Positions 17,856 to 27,253 are shown, counted from the stretch's first letter. The stretch is DNA of 64,000 nt from Lysobacter alkalisoli (GCF_006547045.1 NZ_CP041242.1:1622001-1686000), one strand, 5' to 3'. Made by a program: numbers and translations. The notes: generated from the letters alone by a model not told the origin.

Positions 17856-20645
17856 GTGAAAGCATTTCGTACACGTTGCAAACTGGCCCATGCCGTCTGC
17901 CTGGGCTTGCTTTCCATGACCGCCGCGGCACAGGCCGAAACCGCCCCGGAAGCGGAGGAAGCCGTCACCCTTCAACGGCTTGAAGTCACCGGTTCCCGCA
18001 TCAAGCGGACGGAACTGGAAGGCATCGAACCGGTCATGGTCCTCTCCGCCGAGGATCTTCGGCAGCAGGGTTTCGCCAACCTCTACGACACCCTCACCAA
18101 TCTCAACATGAACACCGGGATCTTCATTGGCGAGGAGATCACCAACAATTTCAATGCCAACGCGCAGGCGCTCAACCTGCGTGGTTTCGGTCCCGGTTAC
18201 ACCCTGGTGCTGCTCAACGGCCGCCGCATCCCGGTCCTGCCCAAGCCGGCGGGCACGGTGTCGGGCAATGTCGTCAACCTGGCGATGATCCCGACCACTG
18301 CGGTGGAGCGCGTGGAGATCCTCAGCAGCGGTGCCTCCGCCATCTACGGTTCCGACGCCGTGGCCGGCGTGGTCAACATCATCCTCAAGGAGCGTGTCGA
18401 CGGCACGCATTTCAACTACCGCTACGGCGATACCGCCCACGGTGGCGGCCGCTCGGACCGGTTGTCTCTGGTGTCCGGTTTCGACCGCAACGACACCAGC
18501 CTCACCTACGGCCTGGAGTGGGACCGGCGGCGCCCGATCCACGGCGACCAGCGCAGCTGGTTCGCGCACCCGGGCAAGTCGCCCGATCCGGACTATCGCG
18601 AGCTTTCCCAGGTCATGTCGTACTGGGATCGGGCCGCCGGCTGGGACATCCTGGATATCGCCGACCGCTGCGATCCGGTCGGTTACGAGGCAGTGCGCCC
18701 CGGATGGGCCGGCCCGGGAGACTCCGAGTACTGCGGTGACAACGTCTTTGGTACCTACACCGTCCGCAACGGCCGCGACCGCGTGTTTGGCTTCGCCAAC
18801 CTCGTCCATCGCATGGAGGACCACGAGCTGTACGCCAATCTGCTGGCGACCCGTTCGAAGGCCGATGCCGGTCTCTATCGTTACGGTTACGGCGTCGATT
18901 ACCAGGTGGTCGACGATGTCGGTTCCGACGCCCCGCAGACGCTTGGCTGGCGCCACGTCTGGCGCTCGTTCCGCGACCACGAAGTGCCGACCAGCCAGCA
19001 GGAGTTCGAGGAAACCAACCAGATACTCTCGGCCGGCCTGCGCGGCCAACTCGGCGACTACGACTACAGCCTCAACTACAACTACGGCCGCTATCGCTAC
19101 CGCGACACGGTGGGCCGCTTCAACGATCAGGCCATGCTCGGCCTGCTGTTTGGCGAGAAGGGCAGCGACTGGATCCAGCCCTGGGCGGGCAGCCGCTGGG
19201 TGCGCGTGGGCAGCGACCAGTTGGATGCGGACTACTTGCCGACCGGGCTGGATTTCCTCGGCACGCTCACGCCCGACATGTTCCATAGCGTCTTGCATCA
19301 TTCCATCGGCGATGGCCGCTCCAGCGCGCAATCGCTCAGCGCCGACCTGACCGGCACGTTGCTCAACCTGCCGGCCGGCGCGCTCGATTTCGCCGTCGTG
19401 CTCGAGGCCAACCGCGACAGCTACCGCTTCATCACCGACCAGCCCACCGTCGATGGCGAGATCTGGGGCTGGAGCGGCATCCGTGGGCAGGGCAGTCGCA
19501 ATCACTACGCGCTGGGCACCGAGTTCGCGATCCCGCTGGCTGCTGCCGGATCGGGCTTCGGGCAGTGGGATGCCAAGCTGGCGGCCCGCTACGACTACTA
19601 CGACGATGCCTCCGACGTCGGTGGCGCCTTCACCTACCAGATGGGCCTGAGCTGGCGTCCGATCGATGCGCTGATGTTCCGGCTCTCGCGCGCCACCTCG
19701 TTCCGTGCCCCCGACATGCACGTGATGTTCGCCGAGCGCAGCTCTTCGTTCACCTCCGGCGTGGACTACCTGCGCTGCGTACGCGAGGAAGGCCTGGAAC
19801 GCGGACAGAGCTGGCAGGGCTGTGGCGAGTTGTACGGCACCGGCTCCATCCGCCAGTACTCCGAGGGCGATCCCTCGCTGCGCGAAGAGCGGGGCTACAA
19901 CAACAGCCTGGGCATGGTCGCGCAGGTCGGCGAGAACCATTCCTTTACCGCCGACTACTTCCGTATCCAGCTGGAAGACCAGATCGGCCTGATCGGCGCC
20001 GATCCCGTGCTGCGCTACTTCGCCGAGTGCACGCTCGGCTACGACGAGCAGGGGCAGGATGTCGACCCGAATTCGCCCAAGTGCCAGGCCATGTTGGCCC
20101 GGGTGACCCGGGGCGGACCCAACGACACCGTCGCCTCGGTCATCACCAGCCCGTTCAACGCCGGCTTGCGGCGCCAGGACGGCGTGGACGTGGTCTGGCA
20201 TTCCAGCATCCCGACCGAGCGCTACGGCCACTTCACCGCCCGCTTTGCCTACACCCACATCTTCAAGACCCTCAGCCGATACCTGCCCGAGGACGAGGTC
20301 GAGGACATCCGCGACAAGCAGTGGAACACCGAATTCCGCACCCGCAGCAGCCTGACCCTGGGCTGGAGCGGACAGGCCCTGGCCGCCCATGTCCACGTCA
20401 ACCGGCTGGGCTCCTCGCCGGTGCGCTGGGCGGACGAGTACGAGCGGTATCGCCCCTGGACCACCGTCAACCTGTCGCTGGAGTACCGCGTGACCGACGC
20501 CCTGTCACTGGGCCTGAACGTGGTCAACGCGCTGGACCGCAAGCCGCATCAGCACCCGTCGGAGAAGTGGTGGCCCTACGCCGACATCCGCAAGTACAAC
20601 CCGGTGGGGGCCGAATACTTCTTCACCATCGGTTACCGCCTGTAG
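17856..20645 (+). CDS. TonB-dependent outer-membrane receptor, peptide uptake candidate
   Basis: 929-residue TonB-dependent receptor. It has a signal peptide (about 1-27, ending AQA), a TonB-box/plug start (LQRLEVTGSRIKR), a plug domain with LNLRGFGPGYTLVLLNGRRI and ASAIYGSDAVAGVVNIIL, and a C-terminal barrel ending in tyrosine-rich strands (FFTIGYRL). GGAG at 17846-17849 favours the GTG at 17856 over the one at 17853. The plug type is the one used by many Xanthomonadaceae receptors for peptides, carbohydrates or metal chelates. Its place 200 bases after the proline-peptidase/hydroxyproline operon suggests uptake of proline-rich or hydroxyproline-rich peptides (inference). Confidence 0.85.
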   Translation: MKAFRTRCKLAHAVCLGLLSMTAAAQAETAPEAEEAVTLQRLEVTGSRIKRTELEGIEPVMVLSAEDLRQQGFANLYDTLTNLNMNTGIFIGEEITNNFNANAQALNLRGFGPGYTLVLLNGRRIPVLPKPAGTVSGNVVNLAMIPTTAVERVEILSSGASAIYGSDAVAGVVNIILKERVDGTHFNYRYGDTAHGGGRSDRLSLVSGFDRNDTSLTYGLEWDRRRPIHGDQRSWFAHPGKSPDPDYRELSQVMSYWDRAAGWDILDIADRCDPVGYEAVRPGWAGPGDSEYCGDNVFGTYTVRNGRDRVFGFANLVHRMEDHELYANLLATRSKADAGLYRYGYGVDYQVVDDVGSDAPQTLGWRHVWRSFRDHEVPTSQQEFEETNQILSAGLRGQLGDYDYSLNYNYGRYRYRDTVGRFNDQAMLGLLFGEKGSDWIQPWAGSRWVRVGSDQLDADYLPTGLDFLGTLTPDMFHSVLHHSIGDGRSSAQSLSADLTGTLLNLPAGALDFAVVLEANRDSYRFITDQPTVDGEIWGWSGIRGQGSRNHYALGTEFAIPLAAAGSGFGQWDAKLAARYDYYDDASDVGGAFTYQMGLSWRPIDALMFRLSRATSFRAPDMHVMFAERSSSFTSGVDYLRCVREEGLERGQSWQGCGELYGTGSIRQYSEGDPSLREERGYNNSLGMVAQVGENHSFTADYFRIQLEDQIGLIGADPVLRYFAECTLGYDEQGQDVDPNSPKCQAMLARVTRGGPNDTVASVITSPFNAGLRRQDGVDVVWHSSIPTERYGHFTARFAYTHIFKTLSRYLPEDEVEDIRDKQWNTEFRTRSSLTLGWSGQALAAHVHVNRLGSSPVRWADEYERYRPWTTVNLSLEYRVTDALSLGLNVVNALDRKPHQHPSEKWWPYADIRKYNPVGAEYFFTIGYRL

Positions 20646-20707
20646 CCGGCTGTTGGAGAACGGCATCGCCGCAAGCGGTGGGGAACGGGCCTGGAGGGAT
20701 TCAGGCC

Positions 20708-21196
20708 CTATCGGTCGGCCGTGGCCAGTTCAATCCAGTCCACGAACGCGAGGCCCGGGCAGTCGCCAGGACGGCGCAGTGTCATCCGCAGCCGCACCGG
20801 CTTGCCGTGCTCCCAGTACAACACGCCGGCCTGGCCGAATTCGATCGCCAGGGTATCGAGTTGAGCGGGGTCGATGTCGCCGACCAGCCAGCCGGATTCG
20901 CGCCATTCGCGGGCGTGGTCGCTGGCCCAGGCCGGGTGGAAGACGAGTCCAAGGGCTTGCAGCCGGGCCACCAGGCGGCTGTCGGCCAGATTGTTGGCGG
21001 CTTCCGACAGCGGCCGTGAGGCCGGGTTCCAGGCGGTGATGAAGGCGTAGCTGCGGGCCGTCCAGTAGGCCTCGAGGTCGCCGGCCGGCTCGCCGACCTG
21101 CAGGCCGATTGCGTCGCCGTCGAGGACGACCGCATAGTGAGCGGCGGCATAGGCCGCGGCCAGTTCGCCGGCGTCGACGACGTGCAGTTCGCGCAT
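20708..21196 (-). CDS. DUF3293 domain-containing protein
   Basis: 162-residue cytoplasmic protein with the DUF3293 core: AYWTARSYAFITAWNPASRP, followed by the asparagine-containing NNLADSRLVARL. Function unknown. I start at the ATG at 21196-21194 (MRELHVVDAG); an upstream start would add 12 residues. It is convergent with the TonB receptor (62 bases between the stops) and divergent from the aminotransferase gene. Confidence 0.75.
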   Translation of the reverse strand: MRELHVVDAGELAAAYAAAHYAVVLDGDAIGLQVGEPAGDLEAYWTARSYAFITAWNPASRPLSEAANNLADSRLVARLQALGLVFHPAWASDHAREWRESGWLVGDIDPAQLDTLAIEFGQAGVLYWEHGKPVRLRMTLRRPGDCPGLAFVDWIELATADR

Positions 21197-21312
21197 GGGG
21201 GGGAGTTTCGCGGGCCGCGGGCCGATGTGCAATGGAGGATATCCCCCGGTTTGACTTCGGGATGGTCACAGTTTCCGTAAACTCTGTTGCCCCGCACCCG
21301 AATTTCCCGCCG

Positions 21313-22461
21313 ATGACCCCCGAAACCAAGCTGCCCAAGGTCGGTACCACCATCTTCACCGTGATGTCCCAGCTCGCTGCCGAGCACCGGGCCGTCAATC
21401 TTGGGCAGGGCTTTCCCGACTTCGCGGTGCCGGAGCGGCTGATCGACGAGCTGGACCGGGCGATGCGCGACGGTTTCAACCAGTACGCGCCTGCGCATGG
21501 CCTGCCGCAGCTGCGTGAGGCGATCGCGGAGAAGTCCGAGCGCTGCTATGGCCATCGGCCCGACGTGAATGCCGAGATCACTGTCACTTCCGGCGCCAGC
21601 GAGGCGATCTTCGATGCCGTCCATGCGCTGGTGCGGCCCGGCGACGAAGTGATCGTGCTCGACCCCTGTTACGACTGCTACGAGCCGGCGATCGACCTGG
21701 CCGGTGGCGTCGCCGTGCACGTACCGCTCGATCCGGTCACGTTCGCACCCGACTGGGAAAAGGTCAGCGCGGCGATCAGCCCGCGTACCCGGCTGCTGAT
21801 GATCAACACCCCGCACAACCCGTCCGGGGCGATGCTGGGGCAGGACGACATCGCCCAGCTCACCGCGCTGCTGCGCGGCACCGGCATCTTCCTGCTCTCG
21901 GACGAGGTCTACGAACATATCGTGTTCGACGGCGCCCGCCACGAATCGATCCTGCGCCACAAGGAGCTGCGCGAACGTGCTCTGGTCATTTCCAGCTTCG
22001 GCAAGACTTACCACTGTACCGGCTGGAAGGTCGGCTACTGTGTCGCGCCGCCGGCCATGACCGCCGAATTCCGCAAGGTCCACCAGTACAATACCTTCTG
22101 CACCTTCGCCCCGGCGCAGTCCGCGTTCGCTGCAATGATCCGCGCCGAGCCGGAACATTACGAACAGCTGGGCGCGTTCTACCAGGCCAAGCGCGATCGC
22201 TTCCGCGAGCAGTTGCTGACTACCAAACTCAAGCCGTTGCCGGTGCCGGGCGGATACTTCCAGCTGGTCGATTATTCGGATGTCAGCGATCTCGACGATG
22301 CCGCGTTCTGCCGTTGGCTCACTACCGAGCACGGTGTTGCCGCGATCCCGTTGTCGCCGTTCTACGAAACCCCGCCGGCCGGCCAGCGCCTGGCGCGGCT
22401 GTGTTTCGCCAAGAACGAGGCGACACTGGACGAGGCGATCGCACGTCTGCTGAAACTCTGA
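21313..22461 (+). CDS. PLP aminotransferase, methionine/glutamine transaminase type
   Basis: 382-residue fold-type I aminotransferase (class I/II, YbdL/KAT subgroup). Visible sites: N169 in TPHNPSG, D197 and Y200 in LSDEVYEHI, and PLP lysine K231 in SSFGKTYHCTGWKVGY. Members of this subgroup use methionine or glutamine and 2-oxo acids such as 4-methylthio-2-oxobutyrate. The next gene is an omega-amidase, which removes the 2-oxoglutaramate made when glutamine is the amino donor, so the pair fits a methionine-salvage last step. mtnA lies elsewhere in the window. Confidence 0.87.
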   Translation: MTPETKLPKVGTTIFTVMSQLAAEHRAVNLGQGFPDFAVPERLIDELDRAMRDGFNQYAPAHGLPQLREAIAEKSERCYGHRPDVNAEITVTSGASEAIFDAVHALVRPGDEVIVLDPCYDCYEPAIDLAGGVAVHVPLDPVTFAPDWEKVSAAISPRTRLLMINTPHNPSGAMLGQDDIAQLTALLRGTGIFLLSDEVYEHIVFDGARHESILRHKELRERALVISSFGKTYHCTGWKVGYCVAPPAMTAEFRKVHQYNTFCTFAPAQSAFAAMIRAEPEHYEQLGAFYQAKRDRFREQLLTTKLKPLPVPGGYFQLVDYSDVSDLDDAAFCRWLTTEHGVAAIPLSPFYETPPAGQRLARLCFAKNEATLDEAIARLLKL

Positions 22462-22481
22462 CTGTTTTTCTCACCTTCCGA

Positions 22482-22505
22482 CCCTCCCCGGAGAGTAGGG
22501 GAGGG
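22482..22505. repeat. Small inverted repeat between aminotransferase and amidase
   Basis: CCCTCCCC (22482-22489) pairs with GGGGAGGG (22498-22505) over an eight-base loop, lying 20 bases after the aminotransferase stop and 20 before the amidase start. Probably a REP-like element in the transcribed spacer. Confidence 0.55.
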
Positions 22506-22524
22506 AGCACAACGAGCCCAATCC

Positions 22525-23322
22525 ATGAACAACCTCCGCATCTCACTCGTCCAGGGCGACACCCGCTGGCATGACCCCGAGGCCAACCGCGGGTACTACG
22601 GCGGGCTGGTCGCGTCGCTGCGCGGCATCACCGATCTGGTGCTGCTCCCGGAAACCTTCACCAGCGGTTTTTCCAACGATGCGATCGAGCGTGCCGAAGA
22701 CATGGACGGCCCGACCGTGGCGTGGATGCGCGAACAGGCCGCCAGCATCGACGCGGCGGTCACCGGAAGCGTGCAGTTGCGCGTCGATGGTCATGTGTTC
22801 AACCGGATGCTGTTCGTGACCCCGGACGGCAGCGTGCAGCATTACGACAAGCGTCACCTGTTCCGGTACGCCAACGAGCACGAGCGCTACGCCGCCGGCC
22901 GCGAGCGGCTGACGGTGGAGTGGAAGGGCTGGCGGATCTGCCCGCAGGTCTGCTACGACCTGCGCTTCCCGGTGTTCGCGCGCAATCGCTACAACGTCGA
23001 ACGCGAAGGCCAGCTCGACTACGACCTGTTGCTGTTCGTCGCCAACTGGCCGGCCGCGCGCGCGTATCCGTGGAAGACCCTGTTGCGGGCGAGGGCGATC
23101 GAGAACCTGTGCTACGTCGCCGGTCTCAACCGGGTCGGCACCGACGGCAACGGCATCCACTATTCGGGTGACAGCGCGGTGATCGATTTCCTCGGCCATC
23201 CGGTCAGCGAATGCACCGACGAGGAAGTGGTCGCCACCACGACGCTGCTGGCGGACGAACTGCAGGCGCATCGCGGGCGATTCCCGGCGATGCTGGACGG
23301 CGACCGCTTCGAGCTGGTCTGA
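22525..23322 (+). CDS. Omega-amidase, nitrilase superfamily (YafV/Nit2-like)
   Basis: 265-residue carbon-nitrogen hydrolase with the nitrilase triad E43 (LPETFTSGF), K109 (HYDKRHLFRYANE) and C143 (CYDLRFPVF). The DKRHLF and CYDLRFPVF motifs are those of omega-amidases acting on 2-oxoglutaramate/2-oxosuccinamate. It is 63 bases downstream of the aminotransferase on the same strand, probably one transcript, and so would pull the transamination forward by hydrolysing its by-product. Confidence 0.87.
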   Translation: MNNLRISLVQGDTRWHDPEANRGYYGGLVASLRGITDLVLLPETFTSGFSNDAIERAEDMDGPTVAWMREQAASIDAAVTGSVQLRVDGHVFNRMLFVTPDGSVQHYDKRHLFRYANEHERYAAGRERLTVEWKGWRICPQVCYDLRFPVFARNRYNVEREGQLDYDLLLFVANWPAARAYPWKTLLRARAIENLCYVAGLNRVGTDGNGIHYSGDSAVIDFLGHPVSECTDEEVVATTTLLADELQAHRGRFPAMLDGDRFELV

Positions 23323-23645
23323 ACTGGCAGGGCCGTGGGAGGAAAACCCTGATCCGGCCACCCAGCCGTCCACTGGAAACCCAGATCGGCCGCCTCCAGC
23401 CGGGCCCCATGAGTCTGATGACCGGTCGACGCTTCGACCGCCCAGCGGGGTAGTTGCATGGATCGCGGCGCGCTGAGTATCCGCCGATTGGGCTGAATAC
23501 ATTTGGGCTGAATACGTCAATGCGCTCTCGCTGAGTAATGTTATAACATTACTGTTTCTACGATGGTCGGTGAGCCTGCTGTTTGCAACGGCGGGCGCGG
23601 CCCGTACTTGTCCATGCCAGGCCTGCAGATCCGCTTCCGATACCC
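23323..23645. other. Non-coding gap upstream of the ABC cluster
   Basis: About 320 bases without a supported gene. The part near 23534-23553 holds the Zur-like palindrome. Just before it, a short duplicated TTGGGCTGAATAC occurs (about 23489-23516). The rest shows no convincing coding potential, and the in-frame extension upstream of the ATPase ATG is not conserved-looking. Confidence 0.6.
23534..23553 (+). promoter_or_regulatory. Zur-like 20-bp palindromic operator with extended -10
   Basis: AGTAATGTTATAACATTACT is a perfect 20-base palindrome. It has the TGTTATAACA core typical of Zur boxes, especially the form GTAATGTTATAACATTAC seen in several proteobacteria. An extended -10 (TGTTATAAC, TATAAC at 23542-23547) is embedded in it, so a bound repressor would block RNA polymerase directly. 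The ABC ATPase gene starts about 95 bases downstream. Zinc-dependent control is an inference from the motif. Confidence 0.6.
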
Positions 23646-24392
23646 ATGCCCAAGACTTCCATTGCCGAATCCCCCACCGATGCGCTCGTCTGCGAGGGTG
23701 TCGAATACGCCTACGGCACGCAGCCGGTATTGCGTGGCCTCGACCTGCGTATGCAGCCTGGGGAGACGTATGCCCTGCTCGGCGGCAATGGCGCCGGCAA
23801 GTCCACCGCGTTGCGCCTCATTCTGGGCTTCGACCGCCCGTCCGCGGGTGCGATCCGCGTGTGTGGCGTCGATGTAGGCTCGGCCCCGGCGCAGGCGCGC
23901 CGGCATCTCGCCTACGTGCCTGAGAGCGTCGCGCTCTACGAGCACCTGTCGGCGCGCGAGAACGTCGACTACTTTCTCGCACTGGCCGAAGCGCCTCGCG
24001 GTCGTGAGGTGATCGATCCAGCGCTTCGACGTGCGGCGCTGCCAGAGGCGGCGTGGGACCGGCGCGTCGGTGGCTTCTCGAAGGGCATGCGGCAGAAGGT
24101 CGCGATCGCGCTGGCGATCGCGCGGCGCACGCCGGTGCTGTTGCTCGACGAGCCGACGTCGGGCCTCGACCCTGGCGCTACCACCGACTTCAGCCGTCTG
24201 CTGCAGGAGCTTAACGGCGAAGGCGTTGCGATCCTGATGGTCACGCACGACCTTCTGGGTGCGGCCGATGTCGCCGATCGCATCGGTTTCCTCGCCAACG
24301 GCCGTATCGACACGGAGATGCCGGCCGAAGGGCCGGAACGCTACGATGTCGCCGCGCTCCACCGCCGTTATGCACTCGGGGTGGCGGCGTGA
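23646..24392 (+). CDS. ABC transporter ATP-binding protein of DUF3526 system
   Basis: 248-residue ABC ATPase: Walker A GGNGAGKST (46-54), signature FSKGMRQKVAIALAI, Walker B VLLLDEPTSGLD and H-loop VTHD. It belongs to the NosF/CcmA-like export subgroup. The chosen ATG gives a normal N-terminus; the frame is open 21 codons further up. Its stop overlaps the GTG start of the first permease. It works with the two downstream permeases, presumably as a heterodimeric-membrane ABC system. The substrate is unknown. Confidence 0.85.
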   Translation: MPKTSIAESPTDALVCEGVEYAYGTQPVLRGLDLRMQPGETYALLGGNGAGKSTALRLILGFDRPSAGAIRVCGVDVGSAPAQARRHLAYVPESVALYEHLSARENVDYFLALAEAPRGREVIDPALRRAALPEAAWDRRVGGFSKGMRQKVAIALAIARRTPVLLLDEPTSGLDPGATTDFSRLLQELNGEGVAILMVTHDLLGAADVADRIGFLANGRIDTEMPAEGPERYDVAALHRRYALGVAA

Positions 24393-25810
24393 CCCTGCAG
24401 CCGCGCATCGCCTGGCGCATCGCGCTTGAGGAATGGCGGCTGATGCTGCGCAACCGTGTCGCACTGGCTGCCGGCCTGCTCACCTTCGCGCTGTTGGTGA
24501 CCGCCGCCTGGGTGAGCCATGAGCAGCGCGAGACGCTCGCCTCCACGCGTGCGCACTATCAGGCTCTCGTCGACGACCAGTTTGACGCGCAACCCGACCG
24601 CCATCCGCACCGCATGGTGCACTACGGGCACTTCGTGTTCCGTCCTCTGCCGGCGCTGGCATTCTTCGACCCCGGGGTCGACGCGTTTACCGGCAACATG
24701 TTGTTCGTCGAAGGTCATCGGCAGAACAGCACGGTGTTCGCCGAAGCACGCCAGTCGTCGCTGCTTCTGCGCTTCGGTCAGCTCACACCCGCTTTCGTGC
24801 TGCAGACGCTGGTGCCTCTGCTGCTGCTCTTTCTCGGGTTCGCCTCGGTGGCACGCGAACGCGAGCGGGGCAACCTGCGGCTGATGCTCGCGCAGGGTGT
24901 CGCTCCGGCCTCGCTGCTGCTGGGCAAATGGCTTGCGCTCGCCGGCGCGGCCGCGATGGTCGCCCTGCCTGCCGTGCTGGTGCTGGCCCTGGGGGTTGCA
25001 GTGGGCACGGCCAGCAGCCTGGCAGTCACGACGCTCGTGCTGGTCTACGGCCTGTATCTAGCGGTGTGGGTGGGTCTTGCGGTGCTTGTGTCCACCTGGG
25101 CGGGCTCGAGCCGCAATGCGCTGCTGCTGCTGGTCGGCCTGTGGATCGCCAGCGTGATGATGCTGCCGCGCACCGCGCCGGTGCTCGCGCAGGCCGGGAA
25201 TCCGCTGCCCACGCGGATCGAGATGGACATCGCCGTGCATCGCGACGCGCTCGCCGTCGGCGACAGCCACAATCCCGACGACCCGTACTACGCCGACTTC
25301 AAGCGCAAGGTGCTCGAGCGCCATGGCGTCGCGCGCATCGAGGACCTGCCGGTGAACTACGCAGGCCTTGTCAGTGCCGAGGGCGAGCGCCTGACCAGCG
25401 AGATATACGACCGCCACGCGGCGCACGGCTTCGCGATCGAGCGTGCACAGTCGGCACAGGTGGCGGGCTTCGCCTGGCTGAGCCCGGTGATTGCCGTGCG
25501 GCAGGCGTCGATGGCTCTGGCAGGTACCGACCTCGTCGCCTATCAGGGCTTTCTTGTCGAGGCCGAGCGCTATCGCTACCGCCTGATCCAGGAGCTCAAC
25601 AGGATGCATGCGGAAGAAGTGGAGTACGAGAACGACAGGAACCATCGCATCTCTCACGAGAACTGGAAGACGCTCCCGGAGTTCCACCCCGAGCCGTCGA
25701 GCGGCGGCGATCCCACCCGCGCCGTTCGCGCCTTCGCCGTTCTCGCGATGTGGTCGGTCCTGCTCGCCGGCTTGCTGGCCTGGCGCGGACGTCGCCTGGG
25801 AGTGCTGTGA
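24389..25810 (+). CDS. ABC-2 type permease with DUF3526 (subunit 1)
   Basis: 473-residue membrane protein. TM1 (about 22-42) is followed by a long extracytoplasmic segment (about 43-130, with HPHRMVHYGHFVF), then a cluster of helices containing ARERERGNLRLML, a second large loop (about 275-375) and a final helix. This two-loop ABC-2/DUF3526 layout is typical of NosY-like permeases of unknown substrate. The first loop is rich in His, Asp and Tyr, which could bind metal (speculative). GTG start overlapping the ATPase stop. Confidence 0.8.
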   Translation: MTLQPRIAWRIALEEWRLMLRNRVALAAGLLTFALLVTAAWVSHEQRETLASTRAHYQALVDDQFDAQPDRHPHRMVHYGHFVFRPLPALAFFDPGVDAFTGNMLFVEGHRQNSTVFAEARQSSLLLRFGQLTPAFVLQTLVPLLLLFLGFASVARERERGNLRLMLAQGVAPASLLLGKWLALAGAAAMVALPAVLVLALGVAVGTASSLAVTTLVLVYGLYLAVWVGLAVLVSTWAGSSRNALLLLVGLWIASVMMLPRTAPVLAQAGNPLPTRIEMDIAVHRDALAVGDSHNPDDPYYADFKRKVLERHGVARIEDLPVNYAGLVSAEGERLTSEIYDRHAAHGFAIERAQSAQVAGFAWLSPVIAVRQASMALAGTDLVAYQGFLVEAERYRYRLIQELNRMHAEEVEYENDRNHRISHENWKTLPEFHPEPSSGGDPTRAVRAFAVLAMWSVLLAGLLAWRGRRLGVL

Positions 25811-25811
25811 G

Positions 25812-27170
25812 ATGACGAACGTTCTCCACACAGAGCTCGCGCTTGTGCTGCGTTCGCGACTCGCACTCGTGTCCTTGGTGCTGCTCGCGGCGATCGCGGC
25901 GCTCGCCGTCATGGCTGGGTTGCGCACGGTCGAGTCCCAGCGCGATGCGATCGAGCGCTCCGTCGCCGCCCAGCGCGCCGAGCAGGCACTGGTCGCCCGG
26001 CAGTACGCAGGCGAGGAGGGCGATGCGGGCCAGGTCGGCTACTACACCTTTCATCCGACCTGGGATCCACCGGCGCCGCTCGCCTTCGCCGCGCTCGGCC
26101 AACGCGACGTGCAACCCTACCTCCTGCGTGTGAGGTTGCTTGGATTGCAGGCACAGCTCTACGAGTCGGACACGGCCAATCCGGAGATGGCACTCGCCGG
26201 CACGTTCGACTTCGCCTTCGTATTGGTCTACCTGCTGCCCCTGGTCGCGATCGCATTGGTGCATGATCTCGTCAGTGGCGAACGCGAGGCTGGCCGCCTG
26301 GGCCTGGTGCTCGCCACGGCGAGTGCGCCGGTACGACTGTGGCGACGGCGCCTGCTGCTCCGCTATGGCCTGGTGCTCGTGTCGGTGCTGCTGCCGTTCG
26401 CCGTCGGCTGCATGGTCGCCGGTGTGCAGCTGGTGCAGGCGACTGCGGTGGCTGTCGTTGCGATGCTGTACACCGCGTTCTGGTTCGGGCTGTTTGCCTT
26501 CCTTGCGGCCCGTGTCCGCAGCTCGGCCAATGGCGCGATGGCGATGTTCGCCGTCTGGCTCGGCCTGACGCTGCTGCTGCCGACCGCCGCGAACACGCTG
26601 ATCAACCAGGCGGTGCCGGCAGGACGCGGCGTCGATCTGATGCTCGCTCAGCGCCAGCTGGTGCACGCCGGGTGGGACGAGCCCAAGGACGTCACCTTCG
26701 AGCGATTCTTCAACACGCATCCGGAATGGCGAGGCACGCCGCCGGTGACCGTGCGTTTCCACTGGAAGTGGTACTACGCGATGCATCAGGCCGGCGACGA
26801 TGCCGTTGTCCCACAGGTGGCCGAGTACGAAGCCAGCTTGCGGGCACGCCAGCGCTGGGCCGAGCGTGCCGGCTGGCTGATGCCCGGCATCGCGGTGCAG
26901 GTAACGATGCAGCGCCTGGCCAACACCGACCTCGAAGCCCAACTGCGCTACCGCGAGCAGATTGTCGCTTTCCATGCCGCGCTCAGGCGCTACTTCTATC
27001 CGTACCTGTTCAACGAGGTCCCGTTCCGGACGAAGGATGTCGACGCGATGCCGGGCTTCACTCCGGCTCCGGCATCAGGCCTGGCCGATCGCCAGTCGCT
27101 GGTCGTGTTGCTCGTGCTGGCGATGCTGGCCGCGCTGTGCGCGAATCGTCTGTTGCGGAAGGTCGAGTAG
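25812..27170 (+). CDS. ABC-2 type permease with DUF3526 (subunit 2)
   Basis: 452-residue homologue-like partner of the preceding permease, with the same layout: TM1 (about 15-35), an extracytoplasmic loop (about 36-128), a middle helix cluster with the coupling segment SGEREAGRLGLVL, a second loop (about 275-420) and a last helix near the C-terminus. I chose the ATG at 25812, one base after the previous stop; the frame is open far upstream but overlaps subunit 1. Two different permeases suggest an asymmetric membrane dimer. It ends 83 bases from the end of the convergent TonB receptor gene. Confidence 0.8.
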   Translation: MTNVLHTELALVLRSRLALVSLVLLAAIAALAVMAGLRTVESQRDAIERSVAAQRAEQALVARQYAGEEGDAGQVGYYTFHPTWDPPAPLAFAALGQRDVQPYLLRVRLLGLQAQLYESDTANPEMALAGTFDFAFVLVYLLPLVAIALVHDLVSGEREAGRLGLVLATASAPVRLWRRRLLLRYGLVLVSVLLPFAVGCMVAGVQLVQATAVAVVAMLYTAFWFGLFAFLAARVRSSANGAMAMFAVWLGLTLLLPTAANTLINQAVPAGRGVDLMLAQRQLVHAGWDEPKDVTFERFFNTHPEWRGTPPVTVRFHWKWYYAMHQAGDDAVVPQVAEYEASLRARQRWAERAGWLMPGIAVQVTMQRLANTDLEAQLRYREQIVAFHAALRRYFYPYLFNEVPFRTKDVDAMPGFTPAPASGLADRQSLVVLLVLAMLAALCANRLLRKVE

Positions 27171-27253
27171 GATCGGGCGGATGGCGCGGCGTCGGACAGA
27201 GTCGCGACGCCGCGCTTGCAGGACATGAAGCTACCCTTGCTGCCAGTAATTTC

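Noticed and set aside
15219..20396. 1725-codon open frame on the minus strand
   Set aside because: It lies antisense to the S9 peptidase and TonB receptor genes, has no recognisable domain, and long antisense frames are expected at this GC content.
23534..23553. Fur box interpretation of the 20-base palindrome
   Set aside because: The GATAATGATAATCATTATC pattern of Fur boxes is not matched; TGTTATAACA fits Zur-type sites better, though experiment is needed.
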